From Ferrimonas lipolytica (GTDB lineage Bacteria; Pseudomonadota; Gammaproteobacteria; Enterobacterales; Shewanellaceae): 64,000 nt of DNA. Below the pieces are notes generated by a model. The model saw only the letters and a program-made list of their open reading frames with translations, was not told the DNA's origin and ran no database searches. Both the position numbers and the translations under genes were made by a program. This document shows, one piece after another, positions 29,893 to 39,600 of this stretch (its first letter is position 1; the number at the start of each line of letters is the position of its first letter). Location of the stretch: the NCBI RefSeq assembly GCF_012295575.1, contig NZ_CP051180.1, positions 3,286,001 through 3,350,000 on the forward strand, written 5' to 3'.

Positions 29893-30003
29893 ATGCGCCG
29901 TATCTCATTACTAATAGCACTTGCCCTCACCCTAACTGCCTGCGGCCAAACTGGGCCGTTATACATGCCGGAACCAGAGCAAGATAACCAACAACAGGGC
30001 TAA
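29893..30003 (+). CDS. lptM: small lipoprotein LptM (YifL)
   Basis: A 36-residue ORF beginning MRRISLLIALALTLTACGQT; Cys17 is the lipidated residue of the lipobox LTAC, followed by GQTGPLYMPEPE, the short segment that characterises LptM/YifL. LptM stabilises oxidative maturation of the LptD LPS-assembly protein at the outer membrane. It sits between cyaY and lysA, the usual place. Too short for most ORF filters. Confidence 0.92.
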   Translation: MRRISLLIALALTLTACGQTGPLYMPEPEQDNQQQG

Positions 30004-30032
30004 TTTACTGCCGCAACGAATAAGGACATACG

Positions 30033-31277
30033 TTGGACCACTTCAACTATCACAACAACGCCCTACACGCCGAACAAGTTGCGCTCACCGATATTGCAGC
30101 TCAATTCGGTACACCTTGCTATGTGTACTCCCGGGCGACTATCGAGCGTCATTATCAAGCCTTTACCGCAGCGCTATCTGGTCATCCACACCTGATCTGT
30201 TATGCCGTAAAAGCCAACAGCAACTTGGCGGTACTTAATGTATTGGCGCGGCTCGGCAGTGGCTTTGATATTGTGTCAGGCGGCGAGTTAGCACGAGTGA
30301 TAGAGGCCGGTGGAGATCCGACTAAAGTGGTTTTCTCCGGGGTGGCAAAGACAGCCGAAGAGATCGCCACCGCACTCAAAGCAGGGATCCACTGCTTTAA
30401 CGTTGAGTCCGAGCCAGAGCTGGATCGCATCAACGAGGTTGCTAGGCAGCTGGATATGACCGCCCCGGTCTCGCTACGAGTTAATCCTGATGTTGATGCG
30501 CAAACCCATCCCTATATCTCGACAGGCCTAAAGCAGAATAAATTTGGCATCGCCATGGAGCGCGCTGAAACAGCTTATCTGCACGCACAGCAGTTGCCTC
30601 ACCTAGAGGTGATTGGCGCCGATTGTCATATCGGTAGTCAGCTCACCAGCTTAGAGCCCTTTATCGATGCATTGGATCGATTACTGGCACTGGTAGACCG
30701 CTTAGCTGAGCATGGCATCAAGCTAAAGCATTTGGATGTCGGTGGTGGCCTTGGGGTGAACTACCAAGATGAGCAACCACCACTTCCAGCAGACTATGCG
30801 ACCGCCATCAAGCAGCGCTTAAGCGGTCGCAAGTTAACCCTGATTATGGAGCCCGGCCGTGCCATTATGGCTAATGCTGGGGTGATGCTGACCAAGGTCG
30901 AGTTCCTCAAGCAAGGCGACGATCGCGATTTCGCCATTGTCGACGCCGCGATGAATGATCTGTTGCGTCCAGCACTCTACAGTGCCTGGCAAGAGATAGT
31001 CGCGGTGACACCACGCCATGGCACAAGCAAAGCTTACGATGTGGTGGGCCCGGTTTGTGAAACTGGGGATTTTCTTGGCAAAGACCGCCAGCTAGTGTTG
31101 CAACCCGAGGATCTCCTAGCGGTACGCAGCAGTGGCGCCTATGGCTTTACTATGGCATCAAATTACAACAGCCGGCCACGGGTAGCCGAGGTAATGGTTG
31201 ATGGCTCGCAGCCATTTTTGATCCGCCAACGCGAGACACTACAACAACTGTGGCAAGGCGAAGCCCTTCTCCCGTAG
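30033..31277 (+). CDS. lysA: diaminopimelate decarboxylase LysA
   Basis: 414 residues. PLP enzyme for the last step of lysine synthesis. The PLP lysine is Lys60 (HLICYAVKANSNLAVL); LDVGGGLGV binds the cofactor phosphate, and GPVCETGDFL carries the Cys from the partner subunit. Start TTG 30033 follows AAGGA at 7 nt. Cotranscribed with lptM and dapF. Confidence 0.96.
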   Translation: MDHFNYHNNALHAEQVALTDIAAQFGTPCYVYSRATIERHYQAFTAALSGHPHLICYAVKANSNLAVLNVLARLGSGFDIVSGGELARVIEAGGDPTKVVFSGVAKTAEEIATALKAGIHCFNVESEPELDRINEVARQLDMTAPVSLRVNPDVDAQTHPYISTGLKQNKFGIAMERAETAYLHAQQLPHLEVIGADCHIGSQLTSLEPFIDALDRLLALVDRLAEHGIKLKHLDVGGGLGVNYQDEQPPLPADYATAIKQRLSGRKLTLIMEPGRAIMANAGVMLTKVEFLKQGDDRDFAIVDAAMNDLLRPALYSAWQEIVAVTPRHGTSKAYDVVGPVCETGDFLGKDRQLVLQPEDLLAVRSSGAYGFTMASNYNSRPRVAEVMVDGSQPFLIRQRETLQQLWQGEALLP

Positions 31278-31310
31278 ACTAATTATAATATCGAAAAGTA
31301 AGGCAATCCG

Positions 31311-32138
31311 TTGATACAGTTTTCCAAAATGCATGGGCTCGGCAACGACTTTATGGTGATAGATGGCGTTACCCAACACCTGTATCTGTCTCCCGGAGCT
31401 ATCCGTCGCTTAGCAGATCGCAACTTAGGGGTTGGTTTTGACCAACTGCTAATGGTCGAGCCGCCTTACGATCCCGACCTCGACTTTCACTACCGCATCT
31501 ACAACGCCGATGGCAGCGAAGTTGAGCAGTGTGGCAACGGTGCCCGTTGCTTTGCACGCTTTGTAAAACGCAAAGGCTTGATTCACAAAGATGTCATTAA
31601 GGTATCGACCCAAGGCGGTAACCTGACTCTGACGTTGGAAGAGAACGATCGCGTTACCGTTAATATGGGCGTTCCTAACTTCGAGCCAGCTTCATTACCA
31701 TTCCGCGCTAATAAAACGGAAAAGACCTATCTACTGCAGGCCGATAAGCAAGCCGTATTGGCTGGCGCCGTGTCGGTGGGCAATCCCCATTGCGTTATTC
31801 AAGTCGACGACATCAATACCGCACCGGTAGAGACCTTAGGGCCGCTGCTTGAAAAGCATGAACGCTTCGGTAAAGGGGTGAACGTTGGCTTTATGCAGGT
31901 GCTGAGCCGAGACCACATCAAATTGCGGGTCTTCGAACGGGGCGTTGGCGAAACCAAGGCCTGCGGCACCGGCGCTTGTGCCGCAGCTGTCATTGGCCAA
32001 CACCAAGGTTTGCTGAGCGATCGAGTTAAGGTTGATCTGCCCGGGGGTAGCCTGCTGATCCGCTGGCGTGGCCCCGGCCAAGCAGTGCAAATGACCGGCC
32101 CAGCCGCCCACGTATACGATGGACAGATCCAGATATGA
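31311..32138 (+). CDS. dapF: diaminopimelate epimerase DapF
   Basis: 275 residues. Interconverts LL- and meso-diaminopimelate for peptidoglycan and lysine. Two catalytic cysteines: Cys74 ([10 protein letters not shown]) and Cys218 ([10 protein letters not shown]). The start is TTG 31311, giving [18 protein letters not shown]; this is the family N-terminus. It overlaps yigA by 4 bp. PrpF, in the same fold family, lies about 30 kb away. Confidence 0.96.
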   Translation: MIQFSKMHGLGNDFMVIDGVTQHLYLSPGAIRRLADRNLGVGFDQLLMVEPPYDPDLDFHYRIYNADGSEVEQCGNGARCFARFVKRKGLIHKDVIKVSTQGGNLTLTLEENDRVTVNMGVPNFEPASLPFRANKTEKTYLLQADKQAVLAGAVSVGNPHCVIQVDDINTAPVETLGPLLEKHERFGKGVNVGFMQVLSRDHIKLRVFERGVGETKACGTGACAAAVIGQHQGLLSDRVKVDLPGGSLLIRWRGPGQAVQMTGPAAHVYDGQIQI

Positions 32139-32779
32139 GCCAACCACAGCCTTCCGATCTCGATCCGCTTTTGGTTCGAGACTATCTGCGTGACAACCCG
32201 CAGTTCTTTGAACATTTTCCTGAGTTGCTCAACTCGTTGCGGATCAATCACCACCAACGGGGTGCCATCTCATTAGTAGAGCGCCAACAACAATTGCTGC
32301 GGCAACGGGTGCAAGAACAAGAGCAAGAGATTACCTCATTGCTAGCTATTGCCACTCGTAACGATGACATCCATAACTTCTTCAGCAAGTTACTATTTGA
32401 ATTATTGGCCATCAAAGATATCGATAAGATGACCACTCGATTGTGTCGCCAGCTGCAAACCAAATTCCGCTTTACCAGTGTTAAGCTGTACCAACGTGGA
32501 GACGACCAACAGTTCAGCAAAACGGAACTGGAAGCGATAATCAAACACCGACTCGACGGTCGTGGCTACTACTTGGGCCGTCTGCCGGCACAAGAAGCAA
32601 GGTTACTGGTGGGAATAGAAACCGGGTCAGTCGCCTTAATTGGGCTTGGCGGCAGCGACAACTGGCTCGGCGTACTGGCTATCGCTTCCCATGAACCAAG
32701 TCATTTCTCTCCCGAGATGGGCACCATGTTGATCGACAACCTGCAACAGTTACTCAGCCATCGCCTCCAGCATGGATAG
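32135..32779 (+). CDS. yigA: DUF484 family protein YigA
   Basis: 214 residues with a helical N-terminus ([23 protein letters not shown]), a coiled coil ([18 protein letters not shown]) and a GAF-like C-terminal domain ending [21 protein letters not shown]. The DUF484/YigA family always lies between dapF and xerC; its function is unknown. It overlaps both neighbours (4 and 8 bp), consistent with coupling in one transcript. Confidence 0.93.
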   Translation: MSQPQPSDLDPLLVRDYLRDNPQFFEHFPELLNSLRINHHQRGAISLVERQQQLLRQRVQEQEQEITSLLAIATRNDDIHNFFSKLLFELLAIKDIDKMTTRLCRQLQTKFRFTSVKLYQRGDDQQFSKTELEAIIKHRLDGRGYYLGRLPAQEARLLVGIETGSVALIGLGGSDNWLGVLAIASHEPSHFSPEMGTMLIDNLQQLLSHRLQHG

Positions 32780-33671
32780 CAGCCTAGCGCCGTTCTTAGA
32801 TTACTTACGCTACGAACGGCAGCTATCAAACCATACGATTAATAATTATCAGCGAGAGCTGCTGCGGCTATTGCCGTTGTTACAGCAACAAGAGGTACAG
32901 CAGTGGTCTGAACTTACCCCAGAACACTGCCAAGCAGCGCTCGCCAAGTTGCATCGACAGGGGCTTTCTCCTCGTTCCATTGCATTGGCGCTATCGTCGT
33001 TGCGCCAACTCATCGCCCACCTACAGCGTACCAACCAACTACAACATGACCCATGCCATGGTGTGCGGGCGCCTAAGCAGGGCCGCCCCCTCCCAAAGAA
33101 TCTAGATGCCGATCAGGTGAGTCATCTGCTTGAGTTAACCAGCAACGATCCCTTAGCTGTGCGAGATCGGGCGATGATGGAGCTATTCTATTCATCAGGG
33201 TTACGCTTAGACGAACTGGTTGGGCTCGATCTCAATCGGCTCGACCTCGTCGCTGGGCAGGTAAAGGTTTTGGGCAAAGGCAATAAAGAGCGATTGCTAC
33301 CGGTAGGTAAGCTTGCATGCCAGTGGTTACAGCGTTATCTGCAACTGCGACCCAACTTTACCAATGCCACCACCGAAACGGCGCTGTTTCTATCACAACA
33401 AGGGCGTCGCATCAGTCATCGCAACGTACAGGCTCGCTTGAGCCAATGGGGCCAGCAACAAGGGCTTGATGCTCGAGTGCACCCTCACAAGCTGCGACAT
33501 AGCTTTGCCACACACATGCTCGAAGCCAGTGGCGATCTGCGCGCAGTACAAGAGTTATTAGGCCACGCCGATCTGTCCACCACCCAAATCTATACCCATC
33601 TCGATTTTAAGCATCTGGCGACCGTCTACGATCAAGCCCATCCAAGATCAAAAAAACGCCGGAACAAATAA
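32772..33671 (+). CDS. xerC: site-specific tyrosine recombinase XerC
   Basis: 299 residues. With XerD it resolves chromosome dimers at dif. Complete catalytic set: Arg145 (SSGLRLDEL), Lys169 (VLGKGNKER), His239-x-x-Arg242 ([10 protein letters not shown]), His265 ([11 protein letters not shown]) and nucleophile Tyr274 (IYTHLDF). The N-terminal SAM-like domain binds the core site. End of the dapF operon; in E. coli yigB comes next, but here about 11 kb of other genes intervene. Confidence 0.97.
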   Translation: MDSSLAPFLDYLRYERQLSNHTINNYQRELLRLLPLLQQQEVQQWSELTPEHCQAALAKLHRQGLSPRSIALALSSLRQLIAHLQRTNQLQHDPCHGVRAPKQGRPLPKNLDADQVSHLLELTSNDPLAVRDRAMMELFYSSGLRLDELVGLDLNRLDLVAGQVKVLGKGNKERLLPVGKLACQWLQRYLQLRPNFTNATTETALFLSQQGRRISHRNVQARLSQWGQQQGLDARVHPHKLRHSFATHMLEASGDLRAVQELLGHADLSTTQIYTHLDFKHLATVYDQAHPRSKKRRNK

Positions 33672-33931
33672 CCGTCTCCCTGCACCAAATTCGGTCGGAG
33701 TAACACCGGTTTGACTCAGTCAGCAGCTGGCAGCGAATCTCACTTAGATCACCACGATCTCGTTAATTGAACCTTAGTCAGAATAAATTTACTTTAAGTT
33801 AAGTGTTTCTTAAAACGACGGTCACAATAAGTTCAACGCATGAAAAAATAGAATAATAACTGTGACTTAAAGCAACGCCGAATCCGCTTCACTGCTCTAC
33901 AGTGGCGGAAATTTCAGTTGTTTAGAGCTAT

Positions 33932-34966
33932 ATGCAGTCACAGTCAATGAGAGTTCTAACAGGGTTTGTTCAACTTTTTGCGTTGGTTGTATCAGCTCAA
34001 CCAGCGCTAGCGAACGAGCAACCACTGCGCCAGTTTCAGGGCTATACCATGGGGCAGGAATATGAAATTAATTGGCGCGACAACGGGCTGGAACAACAAC
34101 AATTAAAGCAACTTAAACAATCCATCAAAGGCACCTTCAACGGCATAGACGGCACCATGTCGACCTGGCGACAACAGTCAGAATTGAGCCGTTTTAATCA
34201 GCTTGAGCACGTCAACCAAGTCAGTATCAGCGACCATACCGCCACCGTTATTGAACGCGCTTTAGAGCTTGGCCAACTTACTAGTGGTGCCTTAGACATC
34301 ACCGTTGCTCCTCTAATGAAGCTGTGGGGATTTGGCGCCAATAACAGTACCCAAGCACCAACACGGCAACAACAGCTGCAGGTATTGGAATACACCGGCC
34401 TGGATAAGATCGAACTAGACCACAACCAGCTCAAAAAGCGCGATAAGCGGGTACAACTGGATCTCTCCTCGATCGCCAAAGGTTATGGCGTCGATATGGT
34501 CGGTAAGGTGCTGGAGCGCTACGGCATTAACCACTACATGATTGAAGTTGGTGGTGAGATTCGCACGAAAGGACAACCGATACCCGGCCAAGATTGGCAA
34601 GTATCTATCTCCCAGCCAGCGATATTCAGCGATGAATCAGCATTAACGTTGAACCTGAGCGGCCACTCTATTGCCACCTCAGGCGACTATCGCCAATTCT
34701 TTAGCGACGCTAACGGCCAACGTTACTCCCACATTATCGATCCAGTCAGCGGCAGCGCCAAGGTGCGCGATGTTGCCTCCGCCACTGTGATTGCCGATGA
34801 CTGCACCAGTGCTGATGGGTTAGCGACAGCGTTGATGGTGATGGGAATCGATAAGGCGTTGGCCTTTGCCGAACAACAGCAACTGCCAGTGCTGCTCATT
34901 GCCGCGAAAGAGGGGCAGTTCACACTGCACCGCAGCAGTCATTTAAATCAGTTTATACACCGGTAG
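33932..34966 (+). CDS. apbE: FAD:protein FMN transferase ApbE
   Basis: 344 residues with a signal peptide (VLTGFVQLFALVVSAQPALA), so periplasmic or lipid-anchored-like. ApbE attaches FMN to Thr/Ser in [ST]GA[ST] motifs. Hallmarks present: GALDITVAPLMKLWGF, LDLSSIAKGYGVDMVG, IEVGGEIRTKG, YSHIIDPVSG and the metal-site DDCTSADGLATALMVMG. A second ATG at 33947 is an equally good start. It lies 44 bp before a diheme cytochrome gene that carries a matching flavinylation-like motif, so that protein is a candidate substrate. Confidence 0.93.
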   Translation: MQSQSMRVLTGFVQLFALVVSAQPALANEQPLRQFQGYTMGQEYEINWRDNGLEQQQLKQLKQSIKGTFNGIDGTMSTWRQQSELSRFNQLEHVNQVSISDHTATVIERALELGQLTSGALDITVAPLMKLWGFGANNSTQAPTRQQQLQVLEYTGLDKIELDHNQLKKRDKRVQLDLSSIAKGYGVDMVGKVLERYGINHYMIEVGGEIRTKGQPIPGQDWQVSISQPAIFSDESALTLNLSGHSIATSGDYRQFFSDANGQRYSHIIDPVSGSAKVRDVASATVIADDCTSADGLATALMVMGIDKALAFAEQQQLPVLLIAAKEGQFTLHRSSHLNQFIHR

Positions 34967-35009
34967 CTATTCGCTACCAATCACACCATCCTAGCAGGGA
35001 TATATTATT

Positions 35010-36227
35010 ATGATGATCAAAAAAGCGTTTGTACTTAGTGCAGTTTGCGCTTCCGTTCTAGCCGTGACTGGCTGTAGCGAAGATAAAGAGTACGTTCAGG
35101 ATCCAGCGTTACAACAAGAGGTTGATCTGTTAACTGCTGAAGTTGAAGCACTCGAAAAGGCCAATAAGACCTTGGCGGCGGATAACGCAGTTCTGGAAGA
35201 GCAGACCAGCACCTTCGTTTCTAACTTCTCTGAGCAATGTGCCTCTATCGGCATTAACTTCGACTATGTTCAGCCGGGCGATGGTGATTTCCGTGGCGCA
35301 TCGGTAGCGGCATTCTCTACCGTATCAGCTGAGGTTGCATGCAGCGATTGTCACTACGCTGATAACGATCTGGGCGCACCAACGAACCACGGTGCAGGTG
35401 ATAACTGTGAAAGCTGCCACAGCAACCCACACGTAGAGCAGGAGCCGATTGAGGGCAACCCAACCGACCCAACCTTCCCACAACCGGAGTTTGGTTCTGG
35501 TGTTGTTGACGCCGAAACCGGTGCATCAGGCCCTGATTATTACACCAACGGCTCTTACCTGAACGCAGACTACTTGGTTGCCCAAGGCGATAAGAGTGTA
35601 ACGCGCTACGAATGGATTGAAGCGGGCGATGACACCGAAACTCCATTAACGAGCTTAGCTCAAGCTTGTAGCACCGAAGATCGTCAACACGTTGAAGAGA
35701 TGTTCCCTAACGACGGTAAAGCCTATGAGCTAACCAGCAAGAGTAACAGCCTTGCAGCTAAGACCGTTTCTACCGTGTCACTGTACGACGCCGACTTCCA
35801 GCTGATTGACGCACCACAGGCGAACGTTGCTACCTTTGGTTATGCCATCGAAAAAGACGCCAGCGCCACTGAGTTGGGTGAGATGTACAGCACCAGCATG
35901 ACCATCAACTTGAACAACACCTGCCACAACGCCTTTATGAATGGCGATGCACGTCTGGAGTGGTACGAGTACGATCCAACTCAAAGCGTTAAGACCGACC
36001 TCACGCAACCAGCCCGAAACCGCGGTGCACGTATTTTGGTAGAGACCGATTACGCCAAATCATCGATGATGCGTGCAGAAGGTTGGACCCTGACTCCAGT
36101 ATTTGGCGCACAAGTGGGCGAAACCTTATCTGCTGAAGAGTTCAAAGCAGCCTATGAGAGCAATGCTGGCACCGTGACCTGGTGTGACCTGCACTTTAAA
36201 GTGAAAAGTATTATTCCTTTAGGATAA
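35010..36227 (+). CDS. diheme cytochrome c lipoprotein, possible flavin carrier
   Basis: 405 residues. A lipobox VTGC (Cys22) anchors it to a membrane. An Asp/Glu-rich coiled coil follows (residues 33-66), then two CxxCH haem sites: CSDCH (111-115) and CESCH (133-137). Shortly after comes DAETGAS (167-173), which fits the D-x-x-[ST]-G-A-[ST] pattern flavinylated by ApbE at its Thr/Ser. The remaining ~230 residues are unlike any fold I know and have four more Cys (CSTED, NTCHN, TWCDL among them). It is cotranscribed with apbE. I infer a role in periplasmic or extracellular electron transfer. No FMN-bind (RnfG/NqrC-type) domain is evident beyond the motif, so flavinylation remains a hypothesis. 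Confidence 0.75.
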   Translation: MMIKKAFVLSAVCASVLAVTGCSEDKEYVQDPALQQEVDLLTAEVEALEKANKTLAADNAVLEEQTSTFVSNFSEQCASIGINFDYVQPGDGDFRGASVAAFSTVSAEVACSDCHYADNDLGAPTNHGAGDNCESCHSNPHVEQEPIEGNPTDPTFPQPEFGSGVVDAETGASGPDYYTNGSYLNADYLVAQGDKSVTRYEWIEAGDDTETPLTSLAQACSTEDRQHVEEMFPNDGKAYELTSKSNSLAAKTVSTVSLYDADFQLIDAPQANVATFGYAIEKDASATELGEMYSTSMTINLNNTCHNAFMNGDARLEWYEYDPTQSVKTDLTQPARNRGARILVETDYAKSSMMRAEGWTLTPVFGAQVGETLSAEEFKAAYESNAGTVTWCDLHFKVKSIIPLG

Positions 36228-36242
36228 TTAATTCACTGCATT

Positions 36243-36270
36243 AAACGGCGCCAATACGGCGCCGTTTTTT
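36243..36270 (+). terminator. terminator of apbE-cytochrome operon
   Basis: AAACGGCGCC / GGCGCCGTTT stem with an AATAC loop, then TTT. Confidence 0.9.
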
Positions 36271-36655
36271 AATCTAATAACGTCGATTCACTCGTAAAAA
36301 ATCATTAACAACAGCCAATAAATAGTAATACATAATTAACGCCGCCTATTTTTTGACAAACGTCAGCATTCGGTTATTTCTCGTAAAAACGTCCATATAT
36401 CTCACTAGCGATTATAAAATTTTGAGCAAATATGTTCCCCTCCCCTCAAACAACTATCGCTAGTAAAAGACAAAATTCGAAATTAAATAATCAGCAAAAG
36501 CAAGAAAAAAGCGGAATAATAAGTTATAAAGTACAGATGCAGTTAATATCTCTAAAAAAACGTTAAGACAGTTAATCTAATGATTAAATTGTTGTGAATT
36601 GCTAAATTTAGGATAGAAGGGCACTTTAAATCCGACTTAATGAAAGAGAACCTGG
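36271..36655. other. A+T-rich upstream region of the first propeller sensor gene
   Basis: 385 bp, clearly more A+T-rich than its surroundings. It holds a 9-bp inverted repeat, ACTAGCGAT (36404-36412) and ATCGCTAGT (36456-36464), about 43 bp apart. No ORF is supportable. It probably contains the promoter and control sites of the sensor gene. Confidence 0.5.
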
Positions 36656-39600
36656 ATGTTCAAATATGCACCATCACACTTGCAGATTGATCGCCACTTA
36701 AGTGGGTTTGACGCGACAATAACACAGCGGTTTAGTTGGCTCAGGCGGTGCATAACCGCAGTTACCTTTCCCCTGTTTTTGCTCTGTTGCAGCTTTACTG
36801 TAACCGCCATCGACTACCGCTTCGATACACTACAGGTAGAAAATGGCTTACTGTCTAACTATACCAATGTCATCTTTCAACAGAGCAACGGCTATGTATG
36901 GCTCGCCAGCGACCAAGGCGCTAGCCGCTATGACGGCCATCGCTTTGAGCACTACCGCCACAATCCTGGGCATATTCACCACTTATCCAACAATATAATC
37001 ACTGGATTTGCTGAGGACAGTAGCGGCAACGTTTGGGTAAGTACCGAATTTGGCCTGAATAAAATCAGCCCCGATGGCAGGGTTAAACATTACCTTCCTG
37101 CTCCAACCAATTCCAATGCCATCGCATCATCATTTATCATGAGTATCTTCGCTGACGATTCCCAGCGAATATGGATCAGCGGCGAAAATGGCATTCAGTA
37201 TTACCATCCAAGCAGTGACAGTTTTGTCACTATTAAAGCATTTGATAAACATGGACATATAATAAATTCTGGTGAATTCAATCAGTTTGTACAACTGGAT
37301 AATGGTGAACTATTTATTGCTTCTGATTCTGGCTTGCTGCAAGCCAATAATAGCCGTAGTGAATTCAACTCCATTGTGACTGATGACCACTCGAGCGAAA
37401 TACTGCAAAGCCCAATCAGCTACATTCAGTCACTGTCAGGCAACCGACTGATTGTCGCTAGCACTCCATTTGGGATCCACCTATTTGATCAGAACAATGG
37501 CCATGCCTCTGCGCTTTTTAATAACTCTAGCGATGTTGTTATCGAAGGACGTGAACTCCATGCTGTACTCGAAATTAGCAACGGCGATGTATGGCTTGGC
37601 TACAGTAACGGCATTGCCGTTTTAGATAGCCAATTGCAGTTCGTTTCAACCATTAAATCGGACGAACTTAACCGCTATTCGCTCCCCGGTAACACTGTCT
37701 TTCACCTGCTCCAAGATCGCTCCGGCTTAATTTGGGTGGCCAACACCAATGGTGTATCTACCTATTCCTACCTGCGTGCGTCAACCACCTTGTATCAGCG
37801 GGGGACAACAGCAAATAGTCTCTCCTCTAATGACGTCAATGCCATCAGTAGCTCAGGTAACCAACAGTTATGGATTGCTACCGATAATGCTATCGCCTAC
37901 TTGTCTTCAAAGCACACCCCACTCGAGCAGTTTTCATTTGCCGATAATCCACCTTCACGTCATATCTGGCAGGTGCGACAGTCGGTCGATAACCGCTTAT
38001 GGTATGCCGCTTCGGACGGCATTGGCTTTATTGACAAAAACCAAGGTATAAGCCGCCACTTTAGTAATCGCAGCAGTGGCTCTAGTGTTTTGCCAAACGT
38101 CGACATCTTTACCGTATTACCGGATGAGCACGGCGGGGTGTGGTTTACTGGTCAACATCAAACTGGACTGCAATATTTTCATCCTGATGATGGTATGGGG
38201 GCGCGCTACTTAGACGCAGCGCATCCATACTCAGCCATGGATCATTTCACCTATAACACAATCTGGGGAGCGCAGGGTGAGATCTGGATGGCCACCACCA
38301 ATGGCGTTTATCGCGTTGATCCAAACACTGGTGAGTCACAACACTACCCCCTCTCCAACCAGAGTGAGTCTGCTCGAGCAACAGACATCACCTTGCACCC
38401 CTCAGGCGATATTTGGGTATCGTCACAGGGCGCTGGCTTAGTGCAACTGCAACACCAGCATGGCGAGGAGCACTACCGCGTTAATCACATTCAGCCATTG
38501 CCCAATGCCGAGTTGCCAAGCTTTAAAGCAATAGCTGCCGATACCAACAACGCTAATCTATTGTGGCTTATCTCACCGTACCACTTATATCGTTACGACA
38601 TTCAGCAGCAGCGATTCAACTCTTTCCCAAGCCTGATTGAGTCGCGCAATCTCTCTTTTGTTGATACCGGCCTAGCTCATAACGGCGACAACCTCTACAT
38701 CGCTAGCAATATTGGCCTGATAGAAATAGATACCGAGCAGCTACAACCAAATACCTTTGAACCACCGGTGCTCATCACCCATGTTAAAGCTAATGGACGT
38801 AAGGTCGTTGCTAATGCGGCATCGACAAAAGAGCGCATAGCATTACCGTATCAAGACAATACACTTGAATTCAGTTTCGCTGCACTGGACTTTACTGCCC
38901 CCAAACGCAACCAACTTAGGTATCGCCTAGTTGGTGCAGACGACGATTGGATTGAGGCTCAAGGGGAGACTTCAGTTACCTATACCAATCTTGGCAGCGG
39001 CGATTACCATTTTATGGTCGAAGGCAGCAACAGCGATGGTCGTTGGAGCAGCCACATTGGTCATTGGTACTTCAATATTGCCCCACCATGGTGGGCTTAT
39101 ACCCTCGCGGGGCTGTGTTTAGTTATCACACTATTGGGCTATGTTTTTGCCAAACACCGCATCGCCCGAATCGATATGCTGAGGAGCATGGCCTTTACTG
39201 ACAGTCTCACTGGTTTGGCCAATCGGGCCAAATTTATCGCATGGCTCGACAAAAAGTGCGCCAACAGCAATACCCCCTTCAGTGTGCTCTACATCGATCT
39301 AGATAACTTTAAATACATCAACGACAGCTTTGGTCACAACGTCGGCGATCTGTATATCCATACCATTGCCACCAAGATCAAACGCACCGTACGTCCTACG
39401 GATAGACTCGCACGTCTTGGGGGCGACGAATTTGCCATCATTGTCGACGGCCAGTTAAATAAACAAGATTCAGACGGTCTAATCGCGCGCTTACTCAATC
39501 GGATTGCCATCAAACATCAACTCAATGGTCAAAACATCCAAGGGTCCGCCAGCATCGGGATCGCCTGCTACCCAGGCGATGGCGCCGATAGCATGACTTT

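Noticed and set aside
33746-33760. AGATC-ACCAC-GATCT palindrome upstream of apbE
   Set aside because: A 5-bp half site is common by chance and matches no regulator I can name.
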